NCBI RefSeq assembly: GCF_914768045.1
Contig: NZ_CAJZCD010000006.1
Location: forward strand, 1 to 64,000
Reading direction: 5' to 3'
Source: Snodgrassella communis
Lineage (GTDB): Bacteria > Pseudomonadota > Gammaproteobacteria > Burkholderiales > Neisseriaceae
Length of the DNA stretch: 64,000 bases
Part shown: piece after piece, positions 1 to 8,489 of the stretch
How positions within the stretch are numbered: position 1 is the stretch's first letter
Layout of the letters: every line of letters starts with the position of its first letter
The notes under the pieces: generated by a model
What the model saw: only the letters and a program-made list of their open reading frames with translations
Databases searched by the model: none
What the model was told of the DNA's origin: nothing
Position numbers and translations under genes: made by a program

Positions 1-390
1 GGTAATAGTGCCGGTAGTTTTACCGTTATTAGTCAATTCAACCGTACCAGCTTTTATATTGCTTATCGTACTTTCAAGCGTTTTACCTGCATCATTGGTT
101 ACTTCTATTCTAGAAGAGGCTGAATCACTATTATTAATAATATTGCCGGTGCTTGTACCGCTATTGTTTAGGATAATTGCACCAGCACCTTCGTTGGTAA
201 TAGCGCCGGTAGTTTTACCGTTATTAGTCAATTCAATCGTACCAGCTTTTATATTGCTTATCTTACTTACAAGCTCTGTGTCAGGCCTATTGATTACTTC
301 TATTCTAGAAGAGGCTGAATCACTATTATTAATAATATTGCCGATGCTTTCACCTTTATTGTCTAAAGTAATTGTACCAGAACCTGTATT
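1..390 (-). repeat. 195-bp (65-aa) tandem repeat in adhesin passenger
   Basis: Two adjacent in-frame units, 1-195 and 196-390, share long identical blocks (for example the segment beginning ggtaatag at 1 and at 196, and the segment tctagaagaggctgaatcac in both). The 195-base period keeps the reading frame. Further units may lie left of the window. Such repeats allow copy number change by recombination or slippage. Confidence 0.9.
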
Positions 391-1050
391 GGAGATATCC
401 CCTTTTAGCCTAGATTTATTATCAATTTTGAAAATACCGGATCCTTGATTAATAATATTACCTGTTATGCCTTTCGCGCTATCCTTCTCTGTGTGATCAA
501 TAGTAACATTATCATAATTATTATCAATAGTGACGTTACCAGTACTATCCGTTGTACTTGTAATATCACTACTTATTAGGAATGAGTTGTTAATTATAAT
601 ATCACCCGATCCTTCATTAGTAATACCACCTCGTATTTCTCCATGCTCGTTTGTAATAGTCAAATCACCTGCTTTCTCACCTCTAGACGTATCTTTACTC
701 ACAATGCCGCCTGATAGGAGAAAGTGATCCTGAATTTTGATGTCAAATTTTTTCGAGTCATCCTGAACGATAATACCTGTTGCGCTATGGTATGGGAGTG
801 AGCGACCTTGAAAAAGAAGTTCAACGTCAAATCCAGAAATGGTACTGTTACTATGAATATAATCGTTTGGCGTGTCTCGATTAACAGTTATAGTCATATC
901 AGCAGCAGCAACACTGGTGCTAGCTAATGCCAGAACCACGGCTGCCACTATATTCAGACCATTACTTTTGCATTTTCCTCGCACCAGTTCTGAGCAGGCT
1001 ACCCATGTCTGGGTAGATTCACTCCATTTGGATTTGTAGATGTTATTCAT
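1..1050 (-). CDS. Autotransporter adhesin, 5' part (ESPR signal peptide, repeat passenger)
   Basis: The first 350 codons of a large surface protein whose 3' end lies beyond the left edge. The start ATG (1048-1050) has an AGGA ribosome site 6-8 bases upstream. Residues 1-25 match the extended signal peptide region of type V autotransporters (MNNIYKSKW...WVACSEL), followed by a hydrophobic stretch ending at VAAAD near residue 50, a likely cleavage site. The passenger is rich in Asn, Thr, Ser, Ile and Gly with recurring I-x-N-x-G-[SA]-G motifs, typical of a beta-helix. Two 65-residue tandem repeats occupy roughly 1-390. The translocator barrel is not visible, so classical autotransporter versus two-partner secretion cannot be settled; ESPR favours the former. 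The role in adhesion is inferred. Confidence 0.85.
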   Translation of the reverse strand, partial: MNNIYKSKWSESTQTWVACSELVRGKCKSNGLNIVAAVVLALASTSVAAADMTITVNRDTPNDYIHSNSTISGFDVELLFQGRSLPYHSATGIIVQDDSKKFDIKIQDHFLLSGGIVSKDTSRGEKAGDLTITNEHGEIRGGITNEGSGDIIINNSFLISSDITSTTDSTGNVTIDNNYDNVTIDHTEKDSAKGITGNIINQGSGIFKIDNKSRLKGDISNTGSGTITLDNKGESIGNIINNSDSASSRIEVINRPDTELVSKISNIKAGTIELTNNGKTTGAITNEGAGAIILNNSGTSTGNIINNSDSASSRIEVTNDAGKTLESTISNIKAGTVELTNNGKTTGTIT

Positions 1051-1900
1051 CAGTTTTCCTTAATTGTGAAAAATATTTAAAAATAAATTTTCAATATCTA
1101 ATCAAAAATTTACTGTGTTTGCCTTTAGTGTGTAATTTCTTGATTAAAGAGATGAAATTATGAACAAATTGATTATATAAGATAATTTATATCATATCAA
1201 AATAAAGTTATATTAATTCTATTTGTATATTAGAAATAATGAAGCAAATCTGCCTGGAGAAAAAGTGAAAAAATCCAATATTTTCATGTAAGTATATTCA
1301 TGGTTTATGCTGTGTGTGGTGAAAGAGTGTAAAACTATAGCTGTGTTCAATGAAACAATATTTTTTAGTTTAATACAGCTAAGATGTTATTAAAGAGATT
1401 ATAAATGTTAATAAAAGTTTTTGTAATTTATAGATAATGATATTTTATGTTATTGGAATGTAATTTGATTTAAAGCCTGTATTGGCGGTGTTTTAAGCTA
1501 TGAATAAGGATAACAAAAGTTATGAATAAGTGTGTTAATTTTACAACTATGAAGATAAAGAAGGTATTTTATTTTAACAATTGTGTGGTGATTACCAATA
1601 GTTAGCAGGTTTATTGGTGTTTGGTGAAATATCCGGGGCTTGTCCGAAAGGTATTTTGATAGTTTTTTGGGGTATAAATATATAAAGATATGGAATATTT
1701 AAAATATATATGCTATTTGTGTTTTATATAAAAGCTAAACTATTGTGATGCGGATTCTAAAATAGCTTGGTTTAAGTTATTTTGTTGGTTTAATGTGATA
1801 AATATTGAGTGAAAAGCGGTTAACAGCCAGATTGTATTTGAGCTGGTGCTAATTGAATATTAAAATAACTAATTAAGTATTAAGAAGATTAATTTTTCTG
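1051..1900. other. AT-rich gap with no recognisable gene
   Basis: About 850 bases upstream of the adhesin, strongly AT-rich and full of stops in all frames. The adhesin promoter should lie near its right-hand start, but I could not single out a convincing -35/-10 pair among the many AT-rich hexamers. Confidence 0.6.
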
Positions 1901-2454
1901 CTATATTTCTATCAATTCGGAAGTATCAATCTTTTCTATGCGGTAGACAATTTCTATGTGAAAAGAGGATTTTTTGTTTTAGGCAATAATATTAGTTGCA
2001 GGTAGTGGTAATCAGTAACTTTCAACGGCATTAAAGTTTGGCAAGTAAGCATTTAAGTCCTTGTATATCTTTCTAACGCGCTCTGTTAATGTGAATATTA
2101 AATTATATTGCTCAGCCACTTGGTTTACGCTGCCTGATATGATGGTTGGATTCATAGCATGATATTGCCGCTACTGAGTGCGAACTACAAAACTGTGCAG
2201 GGAAATAGCGATAAATTGAAGGTCTTTAATGTGTGTAGCCAATTTAAAATTGTTTTGAAGCTGTTCTAATTCTTTTACACCAAATGGACGCCAATTTCCT
2301 CTAAAACTCAGAATAGCTGGTCTGGTTGCTTGGAAATTGTTTAGTTGAATTTTTTGCTGATTGATGAATGTCAGGGTAAGTTTGCTATTACGGTGAATAT
2401 TTCTTGAGTTAATTGGGTAAGTATATCTTGCTGCACTGTTTGGTACTCTTCCAT
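1901..2454 (-). pseudogene. Peroxiredoxin-like (AhpC/TSA family) pseudogene
   Basis: Read on the minus strand, a start at 2452-2454 gives MEEYQTVQQDILTQLTQE and then hits TGA at 2371-2373. After a frameshift the other frame continues with RPAILSFRGNWRPFGVKELE, then VNQVAEQYNLIFTLTERVRK, LPNFNAVESY and LPLPATNII, interrupted by stops at 2171-2173, 2012-2014 and 1979-1981. These blocks match, in order, the peroxiredoxin-like family: LSFYRGxWCPYC, the AEQFGLVFTLPE block, and the W-ELP-PATYVI block. Both cysteines of the WCPYC-type motif are replaced (R and G). The frameshift, at least three internal stops and the lost active site mean the gene is dead. Family assignment rests on recalled consensus, not a search. 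Confidence 0.8.
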
Positions 2455-3240
2455 TATTTTTATGAGTAGTTGGTTTTTACGGTATTTTTATGAACTTGTT
2501 GTGATGTTTTTTAGTTTTATTAGGTTTTGTTTGGATAAGTTTTGATTATTTTTCAACTTCAAGATTGTGTTGGTAATGTAGTCTTTCGATTAATTTGGTG
2601 CCTATACGTGGAAGAAGTATGAGGTATACGCTTTTTTATTTTGGGTATTTGTTTTTGAAAGTGCTTGCTTATTTCTAATGAGCTAATTAGTGTTGGTGTC
2701 GCGGCTTTGGCTATTATGTGTAATTTAGTAATTTCCTGTTATGGTAATTATGGCTATTGTTTTAGCAAAATTAAAATAATTATTCTGCTTTCAGGTGGTT
2801 GGAGTTACTTAGGTGGTTGGTGTATTCTATATCTAAGGTGTCAGCAGTGGACAAGAGAGTTTTGGTTTTTTCTAAATCAATAATACTTTCTTTTTTAAAT
2901 ATAACTAAATGATAAATAATTGTTTTTTGTTTTGATTTATTATTTGTCTTTTAATTTGTTAACTATTTGACAATTCACAATGCAATATAAGGCTTTAAAG
3001 TTGTTGTTACTTATTTTGAGCTATTAATTGAAAAATCGTCGAAAGGAAGTTATTGGCGGTAATGGTGAAATGTTTGCTAATTGGCAAAAGAAGGCTATTA
3101 TCAGAATTTTTTATCTGAGCTGTTTTATGTGGCTGCTTATTTTATTTTGTGGGTTATCGGTAGTGCTGAGAAGAATGCTAGTGGCTAGGTTGGATAATTA
3201 GTTTTTTGCCTGATTGCTGATTTTGGGACTGTGTGAGAAT
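2455..3240. other. AT-rich gap, possible unrecognised relics
   Basis: No supported gene. A 72-codon open frame at 2665-2883 lacks a ribosome site and resembles no family I know. A 50-codon open stretch ending in TAG near 3201 encodes a basic-then-hydrophobic segment that could be a membrane-protein relic, but nothing identifies it. Confidence 0.55.
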
Positions 3241-3266
3241 AAAAAAGCCGCTTGATAGCGGTTTTT
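3241..3266 (-). terminator. Intrinsic terminator after tRNA
   Basis: Stem CCGCT/AGCGG with loop ATCA on the minus strand, followed by a six-T run. It sits about 40 bases past the tRNA 3' end. A-rich and T-rich flanks make it potentially bidirectional. Confidence 0.8.
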
Positions 3267-3307
3267 GATAATAATTCTGCCTGATGCAAAATTTTGTGAG
3301 GTTTTTT

Positions 3308-3383
<76 letters not shown>

Positions 3384-3394
3384 GATGGATGTGT

Positions 3395-3423
3395 ATTTTA
3401 GTGAGTACGGGTTGATATTGCAA
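3395..3423 (-). promoter_or_regulatory. tRNA promoter
   Basis: On the minus strand TTGCAA (3418-3423), a 17-base spacer and TAAAAT (3395-3400), with the -10 box 11 bases before the tRNA 5' end. Spacing and sequence fit a sigma-70 promoter. Confidence 0.75.
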
Positions 3424-3432
3424 GGCTGTTGT

Positions 3433-3463
3433 TAAAAAAATCATCCGCATGAAGCGGATGATT
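3433..3463 (-). terminator. rpoD terminator
   Basis: Ten-base stem AATCATCCGC/GCGGATGATT with loop TTCAT on the minus strand, followed by a run of seven T residues. It lies just past the rpoD stop codon. Confidence 0.9.
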
Positions 3464-3485
3464 CTGGTTTTAAAGGATAAATATT

Positions 3486-5447
3486 TTACTGTTTGTTTTC
3501 GTCGCTGTCGAGGAAGCTTTTCAGCCGGTCGGAGCGGGTAGGGTGGCGCAGTTTACGCAGGGCTTTGGCCTCAATCTGGCGAATGCGTTCACGGGTTACG
3601 TCAAACTGTTTGCCGACTTCTTCGAGGGTATGGTCGGTATTCATGTCGATGCCAAATCGCATACGCAGTACTTTGGCTTCGCGCGGGGTAAGGCTTTCGA
3701 GTACATCTTTGGTTACTTCGCGTAAGCTGGAGTACATGGCCGCATCTGCTGGTGCTACGTTATTTGCATCTTCAATAAAGTCGCCCAGATGGGAATCATC
3801 ATCATCGCCGATAGGTGTTTCCATGGAAATCGGTTCTTTGGCAATTTTCATGATTTTGCGGATTTTATCTTCCGGCATTTCCATCAGTTCGGCCAGTTTG
3901 GCGGAATCGGCTTCTTCTCCGTTTTCCTGTAGGTACTGGCGGGAAATCCGGTTCATTTTGTTGATGGTTTCGATCATGTGTACCGGTATGCGGATGGTAC
4001 GTGCCTGATCTGCTATTGAGCGGGTTATGGCCTGACGAATCCACCATGTTGCATAGGTGGAAAATTTGTAGCCACGCCGGTATTCGAATTTATCTACAGC
4101 TTTCATGAGGCCGATGTTGCCTTCTTGAATCAGGTCGAGAAATTGCAGGCCTCGGTTGGTGTATTTTTTGGCTATGGAAATAACCAGACGCAGGTTGGCC
4201 TGAATCATTTCCTGTTTGGCGGCAGCTGTTTCCTGCTCGCTTTTGATCATGTTTTTGTTAATCTGTTTGAGTTCGTCCAGTGAAATCTGGGCGGTTTGTT
4301 CGAGATTGGCCAGTTCTGTCTGTTTTTCGACGATGGCATACTGAAAGCGGCTCAGGGCTTCGTTCCAGACGCGGTTTAGGGAGAGTTCTTCATCTACCCA
4401 GCCCAGATCGGTAGTACGGTTGGCAAAGCTTTTGATAAAGTATTCGCGTTCCATATGTACGCGGTTGAGGGCGATGTCGCGAATTTCGCGTTCGAGTTGG
4501 CGTACCTGATTGACGCGCATGCGCAGGTTATCGCACAGGCTTTCAATCTGGCGGGTAGCGAAACGTACCTGTAATAGCTGTTCGGCAATTTCCTGTTGCA
4601 GTTTGAGGTAGTCGGCATGGCGGCTGCCTTTTTCCTGTAATACGACAACCATGGCTTCGTAGAGGCTTTGAATTCCATCGAAATGTTCGAGGGTTTTCTG
4701 GCGCAGTTCTTCGAGATTAGCTGATGCTACCAGTGCTGCGCTTTCTTCGTCGCTTTCTTCTTCTGTGTCGTCAACTTCAACGCTGTCATCGCTGTCGTCA
4801 ATGGTTTCTGTTTCGTCGTTTTTGCTGTTTAGGCCGATTCCAAGTTCATCCAGTAGTTCTTCATGTGGGTCGACGATGGCTTCGACTACTTCATCTACTT
4901 TGATTTCATCTTTGCGTATGGCGTCGATGAGGGTAAGTATTTCTGCTACGGAACCGGGACAGGCGGAAATTGCCTGAATCATATTGCGCAGGGCGTTTTC
5001 GATTTTTTTTGCGATGATTATTTCATCTTCGCGGGTGAGCAGGTCTACTTGCCCCATTTCGCGCATATACATGCGTACTGGGTCGGTAGTGCGGCCGAAT
5101 TCGTTGTCTGCATTGGATAATGCTGCTTCTGCTTCGGCTACTGCATCGTCATCGGTCATGTTGGCGGTATTGTCGCCCATTAACAGGCTTTCGGCATCAG
5201 GTGCTTCTTCGGTAACCTGTATGCCGAGGCCGGAAATCATGGATACGATGTTATCAATCTGATCCGCATCTGACATTTCATCAGGCAGGGCGTCGTTAAT
5301 TTCAGCGTAGGTGATGTAGCCGCGTTCTTTGCCCTGAATAATCAGCTGGCGCAAGCGGGCGCGCTGTTCTTCGGCAGTTAACGGGCGGCTGTCATCCTGT
5401 TCCTGACTGGTACCAATGGTGGTCTTTTTAGATGTTGAGTTTGCCAT
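3486..5447 (-). CDS. rpoD: RNA polymerase primary sigma factor RpoD
   Basis: 653 residues, the full length of a group 1 sigma-70 factor, which directs RNA polymerase to housekeeping promoters. Visible parts: region 1.1 near residues 20-95; region 1.2 ([19 protein letters not shown]) near 120; an acidic non-conserved insert around 200-240 rich in Asp and Glu; region 2 with the -10 recognition and melting segment ([14 protein letters not shown]) near 470; region 4.2 ([18 protein letters not shown]) near the C terminus. It follows dnaG on the same strand with a gap of about 60 bases and ends at a strong terminator. The ribosome site before the ATG is weak. Confidence 0.98.
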   Translation of the reverse strand: MANSTSKKTTIGTSQEQDDSRPLTAEEQRARLRQLIIQGKERGYITYAEINDALPDEMSDADQIDNIVSMISGLGIQVTEEAPDAESLLMGDNTANMTDDDAVAEAEAALSNADNEFGRTTDPVRMYMREMGQVDLLTREDEIIIAKKIENALRNMIQAISACPGSVAEILTLIDAIRKDEIKVDEVVEAIVDPHEELLDELGIGLNSKNDETETIDDSDDSVEVDDTEEESDEESAALVASANLEELRQKTLEHFDGIQSLYEAMVVVLQEKGSRHADYLKLQQEIAEQLLQVRFATRQIESLCDNLRMRVNQVRQLEREIRDIALNRVHMEREYFIKSFANRTTDLGWVDEELSLNRVWNEALSRFQYAIVEKQTELANLEQTAQISLDELKQINKNMIKSEQETAAAKQEMIQANLRLVISIAKKYTNRGLQFLDLIQEGNIGLMKAVDKFEYRRGYKFSTYATWWIRQAITRSIADQARTIRIPVHMIETINKMNRISRQYLQENGEEADSAKLAELMEMPEDKIRKIMKIAKEPISMETPIGDDDDSHLGDFIEDANNVAPADAAMYSSLREVTKDVLESLTPREAKVLRMRFGIDMNTDHTLEEVGKQFDVTRERIRQIEAKALRKLRHPTRSDRLKSFLDSDENKQ

Positions 5448-5506
5448 ATTTTACTCGATGTATTTGTAGCGACTGATCGCTGCAAGCGGTTGCAATGGCC
5501 ATCATT

Positions 5507-7291
5507 CTATACTGACGGCATTTTGGACGGGCTTAAGAGTAGTAGCAGTAACTGTTTTTCGTCGGCACTTAGTGTTCCATGCTGGAGTTTGCGCTTCAAC
5601 GCATCAATCTGCTGTGTCTTAAGGTTGTCCAGTAATTTTTGCATACCCTGTTTGAACGTGGTGCAGTCATCTTCATTTCCTGGCTGCATGACGTCCGGTG
5701 AATCCAGATAGTCATGGATAATCTGCCGGATGACGGGTTCAAATTCTGTGTTACGCATCAGTTCCAGCACGGCACCGCTGTTTAGTGGTGTAACGGAGGC
5801 TTGTATGCGTTCAGCCAGCGCGGCGAGGCATGCATAATCGCCGTGCAGGTCCAGATATTCTGGTAGCTCTATATATACGGCCCATTGTGGATTTATCAAT
5901 AGTGCACGTATCTGCTTTTGTGCAAGTGACATGACTGGAGGCTGCCGGAATGTGTTCTGGGGTAAGCGGTAACTTTTCTGTTTGATGGCCGGCTGTCTGG
6001 GCTGTTCCTGTCCCAGTAGCTGTGCCAGATTGTGTTCGTCTATGCCTACTTTCTGGCTAAGTTCTTGACGAAGCAGGTATGATAATGCCGGCGCTCTGAT
6101 CTGTGCCAGTAAGGGGCTGGCTGTTTTAATCAGTTCGGCTTTGCCTTCTTGGGTGTCTAGATTGATGTTTTCTGTCAGTATCTGCCAGAAGTAGGCTGAT
6201 AGTGGCAGGCTTTGATTGACTAATGCGTCTTCAAAGGGTTTTAAACCATTGCTGCGTACATAGCTGTCTGGGTCATGTTCTGCTGGTAGAAACAGGAAGT
6301 GTAAAATTTTGTCGTCTTTGAGCTGGGGCAGGGCGTTTTCTAATGCACGCCAAGCGGCTTTTTTTCCGGCTGTGTCGCCATCAAAGCAGAAGTAGATGTG
6401 ATCGCTTTGACGCATCAGCAGGCGTATGTGTTCGGCGGTGGTGGCTGTGCCCAGTGCTGCTACGGCATAACCGAGGCCAAACTGAGCCAGTGCAACTACG
6501 TCCATATATCCTTCTACTACCAGTACCCGTTGGGCTTCTTTGATTGCAGCGCGTGCTTCATACAAGCCATACAGGTTGCGGCCTTTGTCAAATAAGGGTG
6601 TTTCTGGTGAGTTGAGGTATTTGGGTTCGCCGTTTTCTATGATGCGCGCTCCGAATCCGATTATCTGGCCACGGGTATTGCGGATGGGAAACATGATGCG
6701 ATCACGAAAGCGGTCGTAATGGCGCTCATCTTTGGCTATGACCATGCCGCTGTTTACTAGTGCATTGCTTGGGTAGGGCTGGAAGATTTTGGCTAGCGCC
6801 TGCCAGTCATCCGGTGCATAACCTAGGCCGTAATGGGTGATGATTTCGTCGCTGAGGCCGCGTTGCTGTAAATAGTTTTGGGCTCGCGATGAGGTTTTTA
6901 GCTGCTGCTGGTAGTATGTGGCAGCGGCTGCGGTGGTTTGTTCAAGGGTTTGCTGTTGTTGTTTGTGTATTTTCTGTGCCTGTGGATTGCTGTTACCGGT
7001 TTGTTTTGGTACGGTTATGCCTATACGGTCGGCCAGAAATTGTACGGCCTCTTGAAAACTCAGTCCCTGATATTCCATTATGAAGCCGATGGCGGAGCCG
7101 TGCACGCCACAGCCAAAGCAGTGATAAAACTGTTTGGTGGGGCTAACGGAAAAGGAGGGTGATTTTTCTTTATGAAACGGGCAGCAGGCCATGTAGTTGG
7201 CGCCGCTTTTTTTTAGCGGGACAAACTCTTCGATTACGTCGACGATATCAATTTTATTCAATATTTCGTCTATAAATTCGCTTGGAATCAT
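5507..7291 (-). CDS. dnaG: DNA primase DnaG
   Basis: 594 residues. Synthesises RNA primers for replication. The N-terminal CHC2 zinc ribbon is intact (C37, H40, C58, C61). The TOPRIM catalytic core carries the acidic motif VEGYMD at 259-264, and the basic RNA polymerase domain includes YDRFRDRIMFPI near 192-203. The C-terminal helicase-binding domain is present but divergent. It lies in the macromolecular synthesis order yqeY-dnaG-rpoD, all on the minus strand, about 80 bases downstream of yqeY. The start matches the family beginning with IPxxFIDEIL. Confidence 0.97.
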   Translation of the reverse strand: MIPSEFIDEILNKIDIVDVIEEFVPLKKSGANYMACCPFHKEKSPSFSVSPTKQFYHCFGCGVHGSAIGFIMEYQGLSFQEAVQFLADRIGITVPKQTGNSNPQAQKIHKQQQQTLEQTTAAAATYYQQQLKTSSRAQNYLQQRGLSDEIITHYGLGYAPDDWQALAKIFQPYPSNALVNSGMVIAKDERHYDRFRDRIMFPIRNTRGQIIGFGARIIENGEPKYLNSPETPLFDKGRNLYGLYEARAAIKEAQRVLVVEGYMDVVALAQFGLGYAVAALGTATTAEHIRLLMRQSDHIYFCFDGDTAGKKAAWRALENALPQLKDDKILHFLFLPAEHDPDSYVRSNGLKPFEDALVNQSLPLSAYFWQILTENINLDTQEGKAELIKTASPLLAQIRAPALSYLLRQELSQKVGIDEHNLAQLLGQEQPRQPAIKQKSYRLPQNTFRQPPVMSLAQKQIRALLINPQWAVYIELPEYLDLHGDYACLAALAERIQASVTPLNSGAVLELMRNTEFEPVIRQIIHDYLDSPDVMQPGNEDDCTTFKQGMQKLLDNLKTQQIDALKRKLQHGTLSADEKQLLLLLLSPSKMPSV

Positions 7292-7371
7292 GCCAACTAC
7301 GCCTGTTTTCTGCTATGGTAAAGGTTCTGGATCTGTTATCAGGGGTTTGTTTGTGCTGCTGTTATTGCTCA

Positions 7372-7815
7372 TCAGCCTAAAAGCTGTTTGATTTTTTTGC
7401 TGACTTCACTCATGTCGGCTTTGCCTGCCAGTGTTTTTTTCAAAACGCCCATTACTTTGCCCATGTCACTTGGTTGTGTGGCGCCTACGCTGGCAATGGC
7501 TTCTTTGATTGCTGTTTCGATTTCGGCGGTGTCCAGCATTTTGGGCAGGTATTGTTGCAGCAGGTTGATTTCTGTCTGTTCTTTTTCGGCCAGATCGTTT
7601 CTGCCACCTTCGGTAAACATGCGTACTGATTCTTTGCGCTGTTTGACCATTTTGCTGATGATTGCTGTGAAGCGGTTGTCATCTACTTCGATTCGTTCGT
7701 CTACTTCGATTTGTTTGATTGCAGCCAGTGCCATGCGAATGGTAGAAAGGGCGGCTGAATCATGGTTGCGCATGGCTGTTTTCATGTCTTCTTGCAGTTG
7801 TTGTTTTAGGCTCAT
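7372..7815 (-). CDS. yqeY: GatB/YqeY domain protein
   Basis: 147 residues from the ATG at 7813-7815 (MSLKQQLQEDMKTAMR). A TTG five codons upstream is also in frame, but family members begin at MSL. The whole protein is the YqeY helical domain found at the C terminus of the GatB amidotransferase subunit, which binds tRNA. As a stand-alone protein its function is not established. Typical blocks include the ALSTIRMALAAIKQIE segment and a C-terminal GKVMGVLKK near residue 115. It sits between rpsU and dnaG, as in many Proteobacteria. Confidence 0.93.
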   Translation of the reverse strand: MSLKQQLQEDMKTAMRNHDSAALSTIRMALAAIKQIEVDERIEVDDNRFTAIISKMVKQRKESVRMFTEGGRNDLAEKEQTEINLLQQYLPKMLDTAEIETAIKEAIASVGATQPSDMGKVMGVLKKTLAGKADMSEVSKKIKQLLG

Positions 7816-7910
7816 TATGGATACTCGCAATAAATAGTTGTTAAGTGAACTGATGATTAGGCGTTACTGCTGGTATTCTGGTTTGTTACGGTTTGTGTTT
7901 TTACCCGCTA

Positions 7911-7945
7911 AAATACAAATACCGCAAGCAATAGCCTGCGGTATT
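7911..7945 (-). terminator. rpsU terminator
   Basis: Minus-strand stem AATACCGCA/TGCGGTATT with an 10-base loop, followed by a T-rich tail (TTGTATTTTA). It separates rpsU from yqeY. Confidence 0.75.
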
Positions 7946-7999
7946 GTTTTTGTATGGTATTTACCCGGCTATAAGATTTCAGAAGCCGGCGATAACCGA

Positions 8000-8212
8000 T
8001 TAAAAGTATTTGGGTGGTAATTGCTGGCTGCGCAAGCGTTTCTGTAAACGTTTTACGGCTGCTGCTTTTTTGCGTTTACGTTCGGTAGTTGGTTTTTCGT
8101 AAGCTTCGCGTGCACGCAGTTCCGTCATCAGGCCGGTTTTTTCTACAGAGCGTTTGAAACGGCGCATTGCAACTTCAAAGGGTTCATTTTCTTTTACACG
8201 AATAGAAGGCAT
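8000..8212 (-). CDS. rpsU: 30S ribosomal protein S21
   Basis: 70 residues, very basic ([20 protein letters not shown] at the start, [10 protein letters not shown] in the C-terminal half), the usual size of proteobacterial S21. It is needed for base pairing of the ribosome with mRNA during initiation. The ribosome site AGGA lies 7 bases before the ATG. It is first in the rpsU-yqeY-dnaG-rpoD array, with its own terminator and a leader of about 140 bases that contains an unusual Shine-Dalgarno sequence. Confidence 0.97.
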   Translation of the reverse strand: MPSIRVKENEPFEVAMRRFKRSVEKTGLMTELRAREAYEKPTTERKRKKAAAVKRLQKRLRSQQLPPKYF

Positions 8213-8272
8213 GTTATTTCCTGAGTAAATTAATTGGTTACTGAATTATTTATCAGTATGGTCAATACTGAA

Positions 8273-8326
8273 TTACTGCCATGTATGGCAAAGGCGGTGT
8301 TTACGGTACCGCATAACCGTGTACAA
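8273..8326 (-). CDS. Possible 17-codon leader ORF in rpsU 5' region
   Basis: A TTG at 8324-8326 opens a 17-codon frame (MYTVMRYRKHRLCHTWQ) ending in TAA at 8273-8275. Just upstream, GGAGGTGAT (8328-8336, minus strand) is an exact complement of the 16S rRNA 3' tail, with 5 bases between GGAGG and the TTG. The sequence is basic and has no known relative. It may be a leader peptide, a standby ribosome site for rpsU, or chance. Confidence 0.3.
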   Translation of the reverse strand: MYTVMRYRKHRLCHTWQ

Positions 8327-8352
8327 CATCACCTCCCAAGGTGTAAATGATG

Positions 8353-8382
8353 GTTATATCTGTTTGTATAAAATTCTAACAA
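8353..8382 (-). promoter_or_regulatory. Putative rpsU promoter
   Basis: Minus-strand TTGTTA (8377-8382), 18-base spacer, TATAAC (8353-8358). It places the transcript start about 130 bases before rpsU, upstream of the leader ORF. Confidence 0.4.
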
Positions 8383-8489
8383 ATATAAGGTTATTTTAAA
8401 TAAATAGATTTTAATTATCGCTGATTAAATTTGTTTCGTCAAGATGATGTTTGATAGTCTGATGCTGATGTTTGCTACAAATGTTTGTG

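Noticed and set aside
2665-2883. 72-codon open frame in the AT-rich island
   Set aside because: No ribosome site, atypical composition and no family resemblance. Chance open frames of this size are expected here.
3046-3201. Open stretch ending FANWQKKAIIRIF...VVLRRMLVARLDN, like the end of a sensor domain
   Set aside because: Only a basic patch plus a hydrophobic helix. No downstream GGDEF or kinase motif survives, so the family cannot be supported.
4765-5262. Several plus-strand frames rich in Ser inside rpoD
   Set aside because: Antisense shadows of a strongly conserved gene with no ribosome sites.
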